A stretch of 64,000 bases of DNA from Pholis gunnellus (Eukaryota > Chordata > Actinopteri > Perciformes > Pholidae), in the NCBI GenBank assembly GCA_910591455.2, contig OU342805.1, positions 27,553,769-27,617,768 on the forward strand. The letters run 5' to 3'. Both the position numbers and the translations under genes were made by a program. Positions 21,790 through 35,125 of this stretch are shown piece by piece; positions within the stretch are counted from its first letter, which is position 1, and each line of letters begins with the position of its first letter. The notes under the pieces were generated by a model. The model was not told the DNA's origin. It ran no database searches and saw nothing but the letters and a program-made list of their open reading frames with translations.

Positions 21790-22030
21790 AGGAAAGTTTG
21801 ATTTTAATTAGCAAAGTACAGCCAGAAAGTCAATGAGTAAACAAAGTCCTGTGACTCGGTCACAGAGAATTCCTTCCTGCCTGAAACATGTGACGCCACC
21901 CGGGCCGCAAATAATTGAAATGTTTTGCAGCTGCCTGCCAGCAAAGCATGGTTGTTATGAAGACAAGGAGGCTACCTTATGTAACTTCAACTTTTGGTTT
22001 CTCAGTAATACCGGCCTCCAGTGAAAGTCA
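21790..22030. promoter_or_regulatory. candidate conserved non-coding element
   Basis: Non-repetitive AT-rich block dense in developmental factor sites: gattttaattagc (homeodomain), gagtaaacaaag (Fox) and gcaaataattg. There is no stop-free frame of note. It has the look of a vertebrate enhancer, but conservation cannot be tested here. Confidence 0.25.
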
Positions 22031-22399
22031 CCTGTGTCATGAACCATCAATCTAATTTATTCATCTCTGTACTTATCCTCATATTTTAACTTGAACTGCA
22101 CAATTGTATGTCTTCGATTCCTATTTTTAGATCTAAAGTTTCCATTGCCAACGACTGCTTCTCTGTAATTGTTAATAATAAATAATATTAAACGTATAAA
22201 TACTGATCCATCCCAGCCTTTCATCCCCATGAGTCACGATGAAAGAAACCTAAATATATTTTGATTAAAAGAACATGATCCCGACAGCAGAACGTTCCCC
22301 ACAAAACGCATTTTGCTAATGAAAGATAGCTGCACATAAAAAGCTCAGAGGAGATGGAGAGGTGAATATTTCCCAGATGGTCAACGTGACCCAGTTATT

Positions 22400-22400
<1 letters not shown>

Positions 22401-22463
<63 letters not shown>

Positions 22464-22543
22464 TACACTCCTTTAGAACGTAGATAGCATGTAAAACACA
22501 CACACACACACACACACACACTCGTCACTATAACCTTGGTCTG

Positions 22544-22576
<33 letters not shown>
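22401..22576. repeat. three clustered TC/CA microsatellites
   Basis: 22401-22461 ((TC)n then (CA)n), 22496-22521 and 22546-22576 (CA). Confidence 0.93.
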
Positions 22577-22577
<1 letters not shown>

Positions 22578-23714
22578 CAGTAAAACATTAACTTGCTGTG
22601 CAGCTCCAGAGTGCTGACGTGGATCTGAAACACACCAGCTGACCCATGAAGCGAAGTCTCAGTAGTCCTGAACTCCTGAAGCTGCGTTTACTCACTTCGT
22701 TCTTTTGGATTCATGATTATGATATTTGATCCCACACTCAACAATTGAGCCCAGACATTGAGCCTAATATTGATGTTTGACATAACTTCAGACCACAGCT
22801 AATACATAAACAAGGTCTGTCCTAAACAGACGGCAACCTGCCGAGTTCTGCCGAGTGAAGCGGAAGTGTTTTAAAATGTGCGTTCTCTCTCGTGACCAGC
22901 AGAAGTCCGATTGTATAGAAGTCTATGAGAAAGTGACGCTACGTCTCCCCTGCTTTGGGGCGGGGCTTACTGTGATTGACAGGTCGCTGAAGCTACGTCT
23001 CTCCTCCACATTCCACGTTGGTTGCGAAAATAAGAACATGGCGACGGCCGTAATCCAAGATGGCTGCTGTCGAAAATTAACGTGCTGTAATTCGTAGAAA
23101 CCCGAAAATGTTTCAGTTGTATCGTGGACGGGCAGAAACAGGGACCACTGAAAACAATGACGTGTTCACGCCACCGGTAGAAAACAAACAGCATCAGCCT
23201 TGATTACTGATAACTACCAGGTTAATTCAACAACAGATCAGACGTCGCTCACCTTGTTGTTTGTACGAGCAGCTGTTGTGCTGTTAAATTCTGCAATTTT
23301 AAATTCTACTACTGCCAACATGCGGAGGAAGCAGCTGTTATTGGAGTGGTTAGCGAGCGGCGTGTCCAGCGGCGTTATCGGCTCTACGAAGCGGACATTT
23401 GTAGTCCCGGTTTGTGGCTTTGAGGAGGACGATGGACACAAAACAGAACATGTTGTAACTAAATCGGAGAAATATAACTTCTTCTCTACTAAATCTGTCT
23501 GTTTGAGTGCGTGTTTGGGACATTTAGAGGAAGATCTTAAGTATCAAGCCCGACCTTTTATTATTACACAGAACAATAACAGTATTTTCTGTTATTAACA
23601 AACCAATCTCTTTCCTGTTTACACCGCGCCTGCATGCCCAGTGTACGTGGATGGTCGTGTGATATTCGACATTTCTAAAACGGTGCTGAAACGCTCGTGT
23701 GGACGGAGATCGTT
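22577..23714. other. intergenic, with R1-like and ATGGCGAC-type repeats
   Basis: 22903-22985 (ttgtatagaagtctatgaga, then gggcggggcttactgtg) is a diverged R1 piece. 23036-23062 (aacatggcgacggccgtaat followed by ccaagatgg) reappears inverted at 57196-57222. The 132-residue frame at 23200-23598 has no recognised domain and was not called as a gene. Confidence 0.5.
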
Positions 23715-23935
23715 TCAGTGAGGATGTAGAATTATTTGTCACATAACTTTTGCAGTTAGATAACATCACTTCTGTAGTTATTTGAACTGAAACTAGGACG
23801 TTGTCCTAAACCTAACCAAGTGGTTTCGTTGCCTAAACTTAACTGTTGTAAAGTTGTTCCCTGTAAAGACAGAAGTTTATTTTAAAAAGAGTGTGTGCAC
23901 ATAATGAGCAGAAACTGACACGTCCTGCTAGACTT
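23715..23935 (-). repeat. dispersed repeat family R2, copy
   Basis: Carries the family landmarks ctgtagttatttgaactga, cctaaacctaaccaagtgg, gacagaagtttattttaaaa and gcagaaactgacacgtcctg in the same order as 47790-48190 and 49660-49835. Confidence 0.7.
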
Positions 23936-24068
23936 TCTGAGGAAAATGCAAGAAGAAGAACTAAACACTGTGTGCATCAGCACCTGTATATACTGTACGT
24001 GTGTGTGTGAGTCTAAACCTGCATGCATACCCGGCAAATTTCCAGCTACTTTAGATCGTGATGTAGAT

Positions 24069-24070
<2 letters not shown>

Positions 24071-24117
<47 letters not shown>
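24071..24117. repeat. (CA)n microsatellite
   Basis: Pure CA tract of about 23 units. Confidence 0.95.
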
Positions 24118-24120
<3 letters not shown>

Positions 24121-24184
24121 CTATTACACAAGACGGTAAAACATTTACAGGTGTGTTGGTCCACACCTGTCGAGCAGTGTGACA

Positions 24185-24400
24185 GTTGGAGGGAAATTTT
24201 GTCCAATTGTGGCAATTAAAAAGCCTTTTCCCCTTAACTGCCTGTATTCTATTGTCCTCTCTATCTTGAAAGTTAAAGTTGAATTTGCTTAAGTGATGCT
24301 CAGATAATTATCTGTCTCATTTGAATATTGTCAACTGAAAAGGGGGAATTACTGCTCTGATGCAACAATAAAACCAGTTTATCAACAGGTCATTTATTTT
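24185..24400. promoter_or_regulatory. candidate conserved non-coding element
   Basis: Non-repetitive AT-rich block with ccaattgtggcaattaaaaa, tcagataattatctg (a palindromic ataattat core) and tttgaatattgtcaa. It is free of tandem repeats in a window full of them, which suggests constraint. This is inference only. Confidence 0.25.
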
Positions 24401-26057
24401 CATATTTAGCCCTGAGGACATATTTTTCATAAAACAATAAAAGATTCAGTCGGTCTTAACAGATAATGTCACTGACTTTCAGGCTCAGGTGCAGGAAGAA
24501 GACAGCGTTTCTCCATTCTTTCATTTAAAAAAGAAATACAAAGCTCTGATTGGCTTGATCTCAGTCACAACAACAATTCAGAGCTTCTAGAAACTGGCCA
24601 CATAAAGCAGATTACTGAAACAGTGTCAACAGAAAACTATAATTAATTTTGGAAACAAGTTGATTTGTTTTGAATCAAGAAATCTTTGCTGTTTCTAGAT
24701 CTTTATCACAAGTGCATGTATATGATGCTGAAGATGCCGTACATTAAACCTTTCCATAACTGCAGCTCAAAGGTGGATGACTTTATTGTCAGGGGCGAAT
24801 TTATTGATAGCAGCATAAATTGTGCATCAGTTGCCGCTATCTGCCCCGTCTCAAGGTCTGATTATAGATTATATTAAACGATAATATTACAAAGAAGACA
24901 CTGAGTGCAATTTGACATTTTTCGCTGACGGAGAGGGAAGAAACTATTTGTTCATTTTGTTTGTATAATAACTTTATTTTTTCCTTTTTTCCTTTTCAAG
25001 TATTTTCAAAAACGACATTTCTTTTTTCTGCATCCCAAAATAACAGGGTTTGAGTGGCGCATGCACTGCCTTCGCCTGGTAACAATCACTGATCACGGGA
25101 CAGTCTGGGCATCTGGAGACCCTTTAACATTTATAAATGTGCTCCCGTCACCACCAACTCTCTAAAGACGCTAATAATTTTGCTGTAACTGCTTGTGGCT
25201 CTTAGCGCTGATCTTTAAAGGCTCATTGCACCAAATGTCTGCATGTTATCTATTTTAAACACATGCAAAAGGACAATATTTTCTTGGCAGCTCATTATTT
25301 CACTCTTTTGAGATTCTTCATTTTAGGAATTTGCCCCCCAGTGTCGTCTCCACGGATACATTCTGCACTGGACGGGGTATTGACCATATAAGTACTTCCT
25401 GTTCCTCCTCCTTGTCGGGAGGGAAATTGCACACGGTTGTAAAGTGATTTACAGCCAACAGAAGTGACTGCAACAATAGTTTTGTTGTGGATTTCCATCA
25501 TATTTGCTGAGGTGGGCGTGGATCAACGGTGAAGCATCAACCGACTTATCGTGTGTAATAATTGATCCCTGCTGTGTTTACAGCTTAATGACTCTCTATA
25601 TTTAAATAGCAACCGGACATCCGGGTCACTTTCAAAGTGGGTGACTATTATTATTACAATTATAAATAATGATTGTAAACATGACTCGTACTGACTTGTT
25701 GTCTATATAAATAAAAACTCACTTTGTTCAGTATTATGACCGTTTCTGTTGCGAGTAAATGTTTTACACGCATGCATGACATGCCGCGCTGTGATTGTTA
25801 AAATAACAGTTTACAGTCCTTTCATGTACTCTTATTATAATGAGGTCATTACTGCACTGAGACCGTTACTGTAAATTAGATAATAAAATATGCATAAAGT
25901 TTGTCAGAGCAACAAAGTCTGTACTGTATGTTTAAACAATTTTAATCATTGTTGCATTTAAAAAAAAAAAAAGATTGTACAGATAGCAACAAGGGAAATA
26001 AATGCAGCTTATGTTTATCATATATCACACTAAAATACACAAAACCTTCATTTTTAC
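24401..26057. other. no gene seen; second candidate conserved block
   Basis: 24690-24870 is another repeat-free block with tttattgtcagg and gcataaattgtgcatcag. No exon is recognised in the rest. A palindromic stretch of T and A runs lies near 24980-25030. Confidence 0.35.
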
Positions 26058-26081
26058 TATATATATATATATATATATATA
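26058..26081. repeat. (TA)n microsatellite
   Basis: Twelve TA units. Confidence 0.9.
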
Positions 26082-26193
26082 CAGTTAATGCAATCCAAAA
26101 TCTGACTTTACACCACAGTAGAACAATTAATTCAAGGCATGATGTGATTTTACGTTATTACAGTGAGAATGTGTTAACTTTAATGTTTAAAGT

Positions 26194-26239
26194 ACATTAC
26201 AGTCATTTAGCAGACGCTTTTATCCAAAGCGACTTACAA
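26194..26239 (-). mobile_element. SINE/LINE 3' tail fragment (inverted)
   Basis: catttagcagacgcttttat followed by ccaaagcgacttacaa is the reverse of the conserved fish retroposon tail at 21540-21577. Confidence 0.7.
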
Positions 26240-27174
26240 TAAATGTGTATTCAACATCGGTATTCAGGAGAACTACTCGTCACCAGAAGTCAGAAGTGCA
26301 TCTCGGTTTTTTGAATATCTCAGGTCGCTGCTGGTGAAACCTGGAAAGGTTTCGTTATCAAGTTTCCTTTTCTGGGAACCGATCTCACACACAGTGAACA
26401 CTGTTCCTGTGAGTGTTATCATGTAACGGTGTGAAACATTAACAGCGGCGCTATTGTCAGACAGAGGTAGCTGGGAGGTTATATCGGCGGTGTTCTTGTG
26501 AATAATCTTTATTTATCCAAGGAGGGTTGTTTCTCAGCCACGCCCTCCATTCATCCGGGGACGTTCACAAAGAGAACTCCGCGGCAGGAGAAGTGAAGAT
26601 AAACGTTGCATCAAGAAACGTTTCTCTGTGAAGTCTGATTGAACTCTACACGACGAGTTCCAGAGACGTGAGATAAATCACAGGAGCAGAGTTTACCAAT
26701 TTACAACAGTTTGATGCAAAATCCACTAAAGTTAAAATAATTGTATTTATTATATATGTTATTAATAATAAATCATAAATAAATTACCCGGAGAGTTGAT
26801 GTTATTTCATACGATAGTTGAATACATTTGAATATATGAAGTCGGATCTATTATTTTCTTCTTTCATTGTGTTATATATTGAATATTCTGTTATTTATCG
26901 AGGCTGTTTGACTTGCTGGTATAAGTTGTGTGTTCGTCGCAAAGCATCAGTTGGATTTTGTATTTTAATCTGTTTCAGAATGATTCTGGTGATGTGTTTT
27001 GTTTTTGTGTTTAAAGTTTGTTTTTTTGGTGACTTATGTGATTTTGTGGAGAGCATATTGATTGTATGTTTTGTGTGTTAATATATTATAATAATTGTCT
27101 AAATCCCTGTTGTTTTATTTATGATGTATTTACTTCAACATGCAGACCATAGCAGCGCAATGGAAAAATGGCAC

Positions 27175-27217
<43 letters not shown>

Positions 27218-27479
27218 GTGTGTCCTCCAAAGTGTCTTGTTTCCATTTACTGCTGATTGAAGCTGCTGATTGAAGCTGGAGCCGATAAATACCTGGAACT
27301 ACTGCAGAGACATTTGACCCGGGGATGAATGACGATTGTAACCTTTCAGACTGGAGACAAAAACCAGATGTTACTGGGTTTTAGTGGGTTTTTTTGTCCA
27401 GTGGGAAACGAGCGATGGACAGAAGTATGTGAACACAAAGTGGCGGTTTGAACCTGAACCTGGTTTACGGGATTTGAGC
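26240..27479. other. no gene seen; (AT)n tract
   Basis: Includes a pure AT tract at 27179-27214 and a short direct repeat, gctgattgaagctg, near 27252-27278. The frame at 26818-27081 is AT-rich and domain-free. Confidence 0.4.
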
Positions 27480-27775
27480 CAGAAGAGCATCAGTGATGTC
27501 GGGGTGATCGGGTCTGGCTCACAGTCGGCGTTCCGGTTCATCCCAAAGTCTTTGGATGGGGGTTGAGGTAACAGGCCCGCGCAGACCAGTTAAGTTCTTC
27601 CGCGCCAAACTGGGAAACACATTTCTGTACGTTGAACCAGGAAAGGAAACTGTTGCCACGAAGTCAGAAGTATCTATGCATGCTGCAGCACCTCATTGGA
27701 ACAATGAAAATCTATAGATCCTTTTTAAGAACTGCAGGTGTAAACGGGTGTCCGTATACTTTTGTCCACAGTCTA
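27480..27775 (+). mobile_element. Tc1-like MITE fragment, right half
   Basis: Matches the element at 52572-52845 through gagcatcagtga, tggatgggggttgaggt and gccaaactgggaaa. It ends in gggtgtccgtatacttttgt, the inverse of the left end at 52572. Together the two fragments outline one element with ends of the form TGTGGCCAAAAGTA...GTGGACACCC. Confidence 0.7.
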
Positions 27776-29014
<1,239 letters not shown>

Positions 29015-29016
29015 TA

Positions 29017-29370
29017 CAGGACTGTCTCAGAAAATTTGAATATTGTGATAATCCCCATAACTGAACCAAGCTGAGTGTTTTTCAAGGCTCAGGAAACCCT
29101 TGCAGGTGTTTCGAGTTAATTAGACGATTCAAGTGATTAGTTGAATACCCTACTAGTATACTTTTTCATGATATTCTAATATTTAGAGATAGGATATTTG
29201 AGTTTTCTTAAGCTGTAAGCCATAATCAGCAATATTAAAAGAATAAAAGGCTTGCAATATTTCAGTTGATTTGTAATGAATCCAGAATGCATGACATTTT
29301 TGTTTTTTTAATTGCATTACACAAAATAAAGAACTTTATCACAATATTCTAATTTTCTGAGACAGTCCTG
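29017..29370. mobile_element. Tc1/mariner-type MITE with TA target duplication
   Basis: The left terminus caggactgtctcagaaaat continues for about 35 bp. The right terminus is its inverse with one mismatch (34 of 35). A TA dinucleotide flanks each side (29015-29016 and 29371-29372), as in Tc1/mariner elements. The 354-bp interior codes for nothing, so it would depend on a transposase made elsewhere. The near-perfect termini imply little decay. Confidence 0.9.
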
Positions 29371-29372
29371 TA

Positions 29373-30600
29373 TATCCTAATTTTAGTAAAAGGTCTTCTG
29401 GTTTTCTAAGCAAAGGTAAAAGAAAGAGAAAGGATCACAGGATGCTGAGCTGCTTCAGCTTGGACGGCACAAAAGAGTCGGATGAGCGGATTGGGAGCAG
29501 GTGTGCAGGTGAGCAGGTGTGCAGGTGAGCGTGGAGGTCAGGTGATCAGAAAGGGAACACAACAGAGTCCTTCTCATTAGTCTTGAATATTTAGTACTTT
29601 CAAAATCAAATGCACAGCACGTCATAGATACTGATTTATTGACGTGGATCGATTAATCAAACGGCAGTTTGCAAGCTTAAGTGTGTCTGATATTTAAGGT
29701 TTTTATTTGTGCTTCAGAACGTGAAGGCTCAACAGTTGATTAACTGTTAAAACAGACGCTCTGCGTTTCATTCTCCTCCCGCTGTAAATCATGTGCACAC
29801 TCCAGGTCTTCACACCGCCGTAGAGATGCAGCCGACAACGAGCTAAAGGAACATTTAGTTCCTTGAAAGGAGAGAGAGTCACTAACATGAAGATATGTGA
29901 TATCATCAGAAGCAGCGATGAGACAAATCCTGGCAAATAAAAGATGAATTGGAGAGCAAACCAAAATGAACAGGTAGGCCAGAAATGGTCGTGGGATTTA
30001 AAATGATTACGTTTGTTTCTATGATTTGCATCATCTACGTTACACTTTTGTTGTAAAACGCTTGAGCAAAGATCACCAGAGAGAGAGCTGATACAAGTAC
30101 AGGGAGACCTGCTGTTACATGGAACAGGTCAATACAAACCTTTTAAAAGCTCTTCAGCAAATATCTTCAGGAAGAATACTTCTCATCCCTCCAGAAGAAT
30201 TTCAGATCTCAGGAGGCGGAGCGTTGTGTGTGCATAGATTACTCAGGACAGCTGTGCTGGTTGTAGCAACAATGATCACGTTTTTTAATGACGTGTTTTT
30301 AGTTTTTCTATCGAGTCGTGTGTCATATAAACGTCACTAATCCAGGTTTCTCTGCAGGCGAGTCTTCCTCCTCCGGTGGCTGAGGAGTGAGTCAGAGAAA
30401 CAAAGACACTTATAAAGACTTCATCACCGTGTTATGTGTCATTATACTGGTTATGTGTAAATATAGACTCTGGTCATGACCTTTCACCTTCACAGCGTGG
30501 AGCTATGGATGTATCGCCTCAGAGAAATCAGTCCTGATGAACCTCTTCCTTCCTCCCATCGGACCAACAGACGGCTCAAAGAAGTGGAATATCCTTTTTC
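29373..30600. other. no gene seen; short minisatellite
   Basis: A gcaggtgagcaggtgt-type 16-bp unit repeats about 2.5 times at 29495-29535. No exon recognised. Confidence 0.4.
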
Positions 30601-30653
30601 CTGTGTGTGTGTGTTTCTATGTCCTCAACACACACACACACACACACTCACAT

Positions 30654-30707
<54 letters not shown>

Positions 30708-30985
30708 CCACACACACACACACACACATCCACACACACACACGTCATGGGAGGTCGGTGAAACAGAACTGCTGACTTCTTTTGTTCCCGATCGTTCAGC
30801 TTAATGGGATGTGTCAGCCGGAGACAATGAAGAGTTCATAGGCATTTTTTTTTTGTCCCGCTCTCTGATTACCCCCCCCCCCCCGTCTCTCTCTCATAAC
30901 AAGTGGGGGTCTCTCTCTCTCCCTCCCTCTCTCTCCCTCCCTCTCTCTCTCTCTCTCCCTCCCTCTCTCTCTCTCTCTCTGCTTG
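30601..30985. repeat. compound GT, CA, poly-C and CT tracts
   Basis: GT at 30604-30614, CA with atcca interruptions at 30631-30743, C13 at 30872-30884 and CT/CCCT at 30886-30981. Confidence 0.92.
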
Positions 30986-31613
30986 GCTCATGTCCAGACA
31001 TGTCCGTTTCCTCTCTGTCATCTCAACTTAAATGTGTTGTCCATCATTGTAGGAATAATCGTGACCCGTTCTATTATCCATTCATCTGCCAATTATTGTC
31101 TCCATTGTTCCTTTTTGTCCATAAAACATCAGGAATCACATCACTTTCATCATCATAAAAACTCAAACATTACATTTTACGATAATGTAAGAGATGGAAG
31201 CGGCTCTATTTTAAAGTCACGAAACAGGAACACAACATGGAAACTTGATTACGAGTCTTCAGAATTCACAGTTTGTGACTCGGGTTGTTTTAACGGAGCA
31301 ATGAACACCCTGCTCTGAACAAGACGGCTAAGGCACAAATAAAAAGTGCAAAATGTATTAAAATGTATCAGTGGAGGAAAAATCACACTTCAAGAAAGAA
31401 GAAATATTGAAGGAAGTGCTGCAAGTATTACATCACATGCACAGCAAAGATGTACACATTAAAATGGGCACCGCTGTGTGTTACTGTGAGTCAGCTCCAC
31501 TGGAGCTCCATCGACAAGTAAAATTAAAACTTTGAGAAATCAGAATACAATAAAACTTAGTGCAACATTTGGTGTAATATTTTAAAAATATCGGCTGTTG
31601 ATATCAAGCTACT

Positions 31614-31614
<1 letters not shown>
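30986..31614. other. no gene seen
   Basis: AT-rich with no recognised feature. Confidence 0.4.

Positions 31615-31658
<44 letters not shown>
31615..31658. repeat. (CT)n microsatellite
   Basis: Twenty-two CT units. Confidence 0.95.
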
Positions 31659-31661
<3 letters not shown>

Positions 31662-32393
31662 AATAAACCTAATTAACATAAGTGTCTCTTCTCTCATTGG
31701 GCATGTCCTCCGGTGGTCTAAAGCCTCCAATCCCCCCCGCTGTGAGGAAACAGAACATATTTGATATGCATGACTCATTTCACTGTATATCTGTAGTCCT
31801 GTAGGAGACTGTCAACAGGAACGACAGCATCAGTCCCGACCCATTAGCTAAATATTCATTTTAATCCCAAACATGATCGGGTCGTTTTTGTCATCAATCC
31901 CGTTTTTTATTATTATATTTTGTTACCAGAGACCACCAGCTTCATACAGTTTAAACATCTTGCAGTAAAAACCTGCAACATGACATTGAATCTGCACCAA
32001 ATGGTGAATGAGTGACACAGTAGAATAATTGTGTGTGCAGTAAGTCGGCTACACCTCTCCTGCTGTTTGTGTGTCATTTGTACTCCATGTACAACCTGCC
32101 GCGATACTAAAATGCAAACAAATGACACGCGGAGAGCTGTGGAAATGTATCTGCCCTCCCATGAGACCGGGGTTGTCTGGACAGACCTGATACAGACAAA
32201 CAAAAAGGCGAATAGATGCCATCACCATGGTTCTTTTAATCGCTACTAATAATGTGAATGTGCTTTTGTTGAAGTTCAAATTTACTGCCGTCCGTTGAGC
32301 GTGTTATTTTAGGGATGCTGGCTGCTGCTGACTCTCACATTCCACTGATGGCAAAGCAGCTGAGATGTCACATGTGTGTCGGCCAGTCGTGAG
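31659..32393. other. no gene seen
   Basis: No exon recognised. atatgcatgactcat at 31764-31778 combines octamer-like and AP-1-like sites. Confidence 0.35.
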
Positions 32394-32572
32394 TGAATAA
32401 ATGAGTGTGTGTGTGTGTGTGTGTGAATAAATGAGTGTGTGTGTGTGTGAATAAATGAGTGTGTGTGTGTGTGAAAGAGTTAGATGGTGTGTGTTCCAGC
32501 TTGTTTCTGTATCATGTATGTGTCTGGATGTGTGCATGTTAGTGTACATTTACTGCAGTCACTGTGCTCATC

Positions 32573-32605
<33 letters not shown>
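32394..32605. repeat. GAATAAATGA(GT)n minisatellite and (GT)n tract
   Basis: The unit gaataaatga plus a GT run occurs three times (32394-32474), with shrinking GT runs of 10, 7 and 7 units. A separate GT tract is at 32574-32605. Confidence 0.9.
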
Positions 32606-32606
<1 letters not shown>

Positions 32607-33740
32607 GCAAGCGTAGCTGTTTTTGACATTTATACAATGATTGATGTGCATTGAGTGCTGTTTGCTCCTCTGCCACATTCATCGTCCTATTTCTCTCTGT
32701 CTTTCCCCCCCCCCCCCCCCTCCCTCTCGTGTATCATTTAATACCTGGAGGATGATGGAAGGACGGTTTCAGGCTGGAGAAAATATAAATATGAGCATTT
32801 TACAAGCTAATCACATAAAGGGTGTGTATGTGAGGGGATCTCTCTTCCACAAACACAATTACAATTTTGGGTAGATAGACTGCATGAACGTTTTTAAGGA
32901 TTGATTGATTGATGGATGGAAACAGACTCTAATATGTATTGAATATGCAAGTAGACATTACTATAAAATACTACAACATACACAGTAATTATTCCCCCCA
33001 CCCAGTGGCCCATCCACCACCACTGATAATCAAGTGAGAACATTTTCCCACGTCTTGCTCCAACAATAAAAGCTCTTATCTGAAGCCAACAGACGCAATG
33101 ACAAACCACAGCCACGTTCTACAGTTCATACGTGTGCGACGCTGATATCGGACTCCCTGGTTTCACAATAAAGCAGTGAATGGTAGATTGATGAAATAAG
33201 AAGGAATGCAACACAGTCAATGAAATGCATCCCTTTGTTATCCGGGACATTATACAGTGACTGCAGTTGGGATGCTGCTTCCCGAAACCCCCTCCGCACA
33301 TCCCTGCAGCAAGCTGCATGTGTGTTACAACTTGTTTTTACACATTCTTTGAATTATACTGACGGGTTTTCTCACTGGAAAATGACATTAAAACCCCAGG
33401 AAGGAAGTACAGTTCTACAGTATATGTCATCAACTGAGTTTGAAGTAAATCTATAAATATAAAAATAATCCAGAGATAATTGATCAAATCCATGACTGAC
33501 TTGAGCATGCTCGGAATATTCGTTGGCTGTGTTACTTTTAAAAAATATATGTAGAAATGTAAAGAAATGATGCAACGGGACTAATGCAGCGCCGCGATCT
33601 CTAAACAGACACTGTAGTGAATCATTAGGATGTTTGTCTTTTAACAGCCGATCAAATCAGCTTGAAAGTCAACATTAGAACAAAGGGACACAAAGCCTTC
33701 ATTATTTCACTGCACGGTGTTCAAATAAACATGACTTACT
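32606..33740. other. no gene seen; C16 run
   Basis: Contains a C16 homopolymer at 32705-32720 and otherwise unremarkable AT-rich DNA. Confidence 0.4.
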
Positions 33741-33745
33741 AATGA

Positions 33746-33792
33746 CTCACGTGACGAAGCGAGTGCCCAACGAGTCACGTGACTGACGTGAC
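33746..33792. promoter_or_regulatory. paired CACGTG E-boxes, one a perfect GTCACGTGAC
   Basis: CTCACGTGAC at 33746-33755 and GTCACGTGAC at 33774-33783, 28 bp apart, followed by a CRE-like TGACGTGAC (33784-33792). GTCACGTGAC is the consensus bound by the MITF/TFE family and USF. No gene start is recognisable beside it. Confidence 0.4.
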
Positions 33793-33994
33793 AAAATACA
33801 TCATACTTGACTTTCAGTTGACACGGTACACAGACAGCAGTCGCCTGAGTGAAAGTCCTGTGTTTGTTTTGAGCCTCCCCGTCTGCCCCAAGCCCACAGT
33901 CCCACAGCAGTGTGTTAAACAGTCACCAGACGCAATCTATTGGTTCCGTGAACAGGTAAACGAACGGTCCATTTTCTTTTTGTGTTGCTCAGAG

Positions 33995-34170
33995 TGACTT
34001 TTTTTGAGTACGAGATTGAGCTTCAAAACGAAAGTTAGGTTCAGGCAACAAAATCAGTTAGTTAAAACATCATCGTTGGCCTTAAAATATCTAACTTCAG
34101 TGAAGTTTTGGCAACAAAATGAAGGTTAGGTTTGGGCAACAAAGCCACGTTTCGGAAAAACCTTCACGAA
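33995..34170. repeat. R2-related repeat with ggcaacaaaa units
   Basis: aaagttaggttcaggcaac, agttttggcaacaaaatg and aaggttaggtttgggcaac repeat the ggttnggcaacaaaat theme found in the R2 family at 55.99 kb. Confidence 0.45.
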
Positions 34171-35125
34171 CACGGCGTCGAAAACCCGTCTTGGTTTTTG
34201 AAAGTCCTGTTTTGCACCAAATTTAGTCTTTTTAGATATTTTATTTCATTGGTTTTGTTCTCGTACTGCTCTGATCTAATGGTGCGGATGGGTTTTCATC
34301 ATCGCATACAGACACTGAAGGGAACCTCGGTACAGCGTGGGCCCCTGACCGAGGCTGAGGATGTGAGGAGTTGGGAGTGAGAACTTTTTAGTCGTATAAA
34401 AAGAGAGAGAGACTTTGGGTGGGTCAGTGGGTCGGTGGATGTTTCATCACTAGTTTGTTTTCACCAGGTGAGGGACACACAGCAGCAGCAGCTGTTAGAA
34501 ATTCCTGATTATACATCCAACTTGTAATCATCATTAGGCGGCTGCGTGAATGATGTTTTCACATTTGGCTGCTTGTAATTACAGTCTGGGAAGTTTGAGC
34601 ACCTACTTATTTTAACTCCACGATAAAAACAACAATTTTAGCACCAAGTCACTGCAGCAACTGTAGGAGTTTTAGCCGCCATGACAACCTCATCAAATAC
34701 TGTAATACCCACATCTGTCTGTCTAGAAAATCAAAAAGCTATGAGCTGAAACAAGCTGCTTCTTCTCTGTCCTCACTACGTGTGACCACTTTCTTACACG
34801 GACTCATTTGATATGAATTTTGGTAAAATTGATCAGCGGAGCTTTAAAAGCTTTGAGAGCCAACTAAACAATGTATTGCTACCCAGTGGCAGTGTTAACG
34901 CTAAAGTTATATTATGTTTCAGTCGAGTGGTCGTGAGGGGTCCATGCAGCATAAATCTGGCATTCGTCACATGTTCGCGTTCGCACGAGTACAATTTATG
35001 ATCCCGCGTCTTTATGAATGGACTGTACACTCAAACTGCACATGTGTGAACTCATCTGTCGATACAGACAACCCTGAGTAGTATAAACAGAACTGTGTGC
35101 ATGTCTGTTGGAGTGTAGCAAGGCC
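34171..35125. other. no gene seen; candidate conserved block 34496-34620
   Basis: 34496-34620 is repeat-free and rich in homeodomain-type cores (gtaatcatcattagg and cttgtaattacag). It may be an enhancer. Nothing else recognised. Confidence 0.35.

Noticed and set aside
23200..23598. 132-residue plus-strand frame
   Set aside because: Lies between dispersed repeats, no domain recognised, composition not clearly coding.
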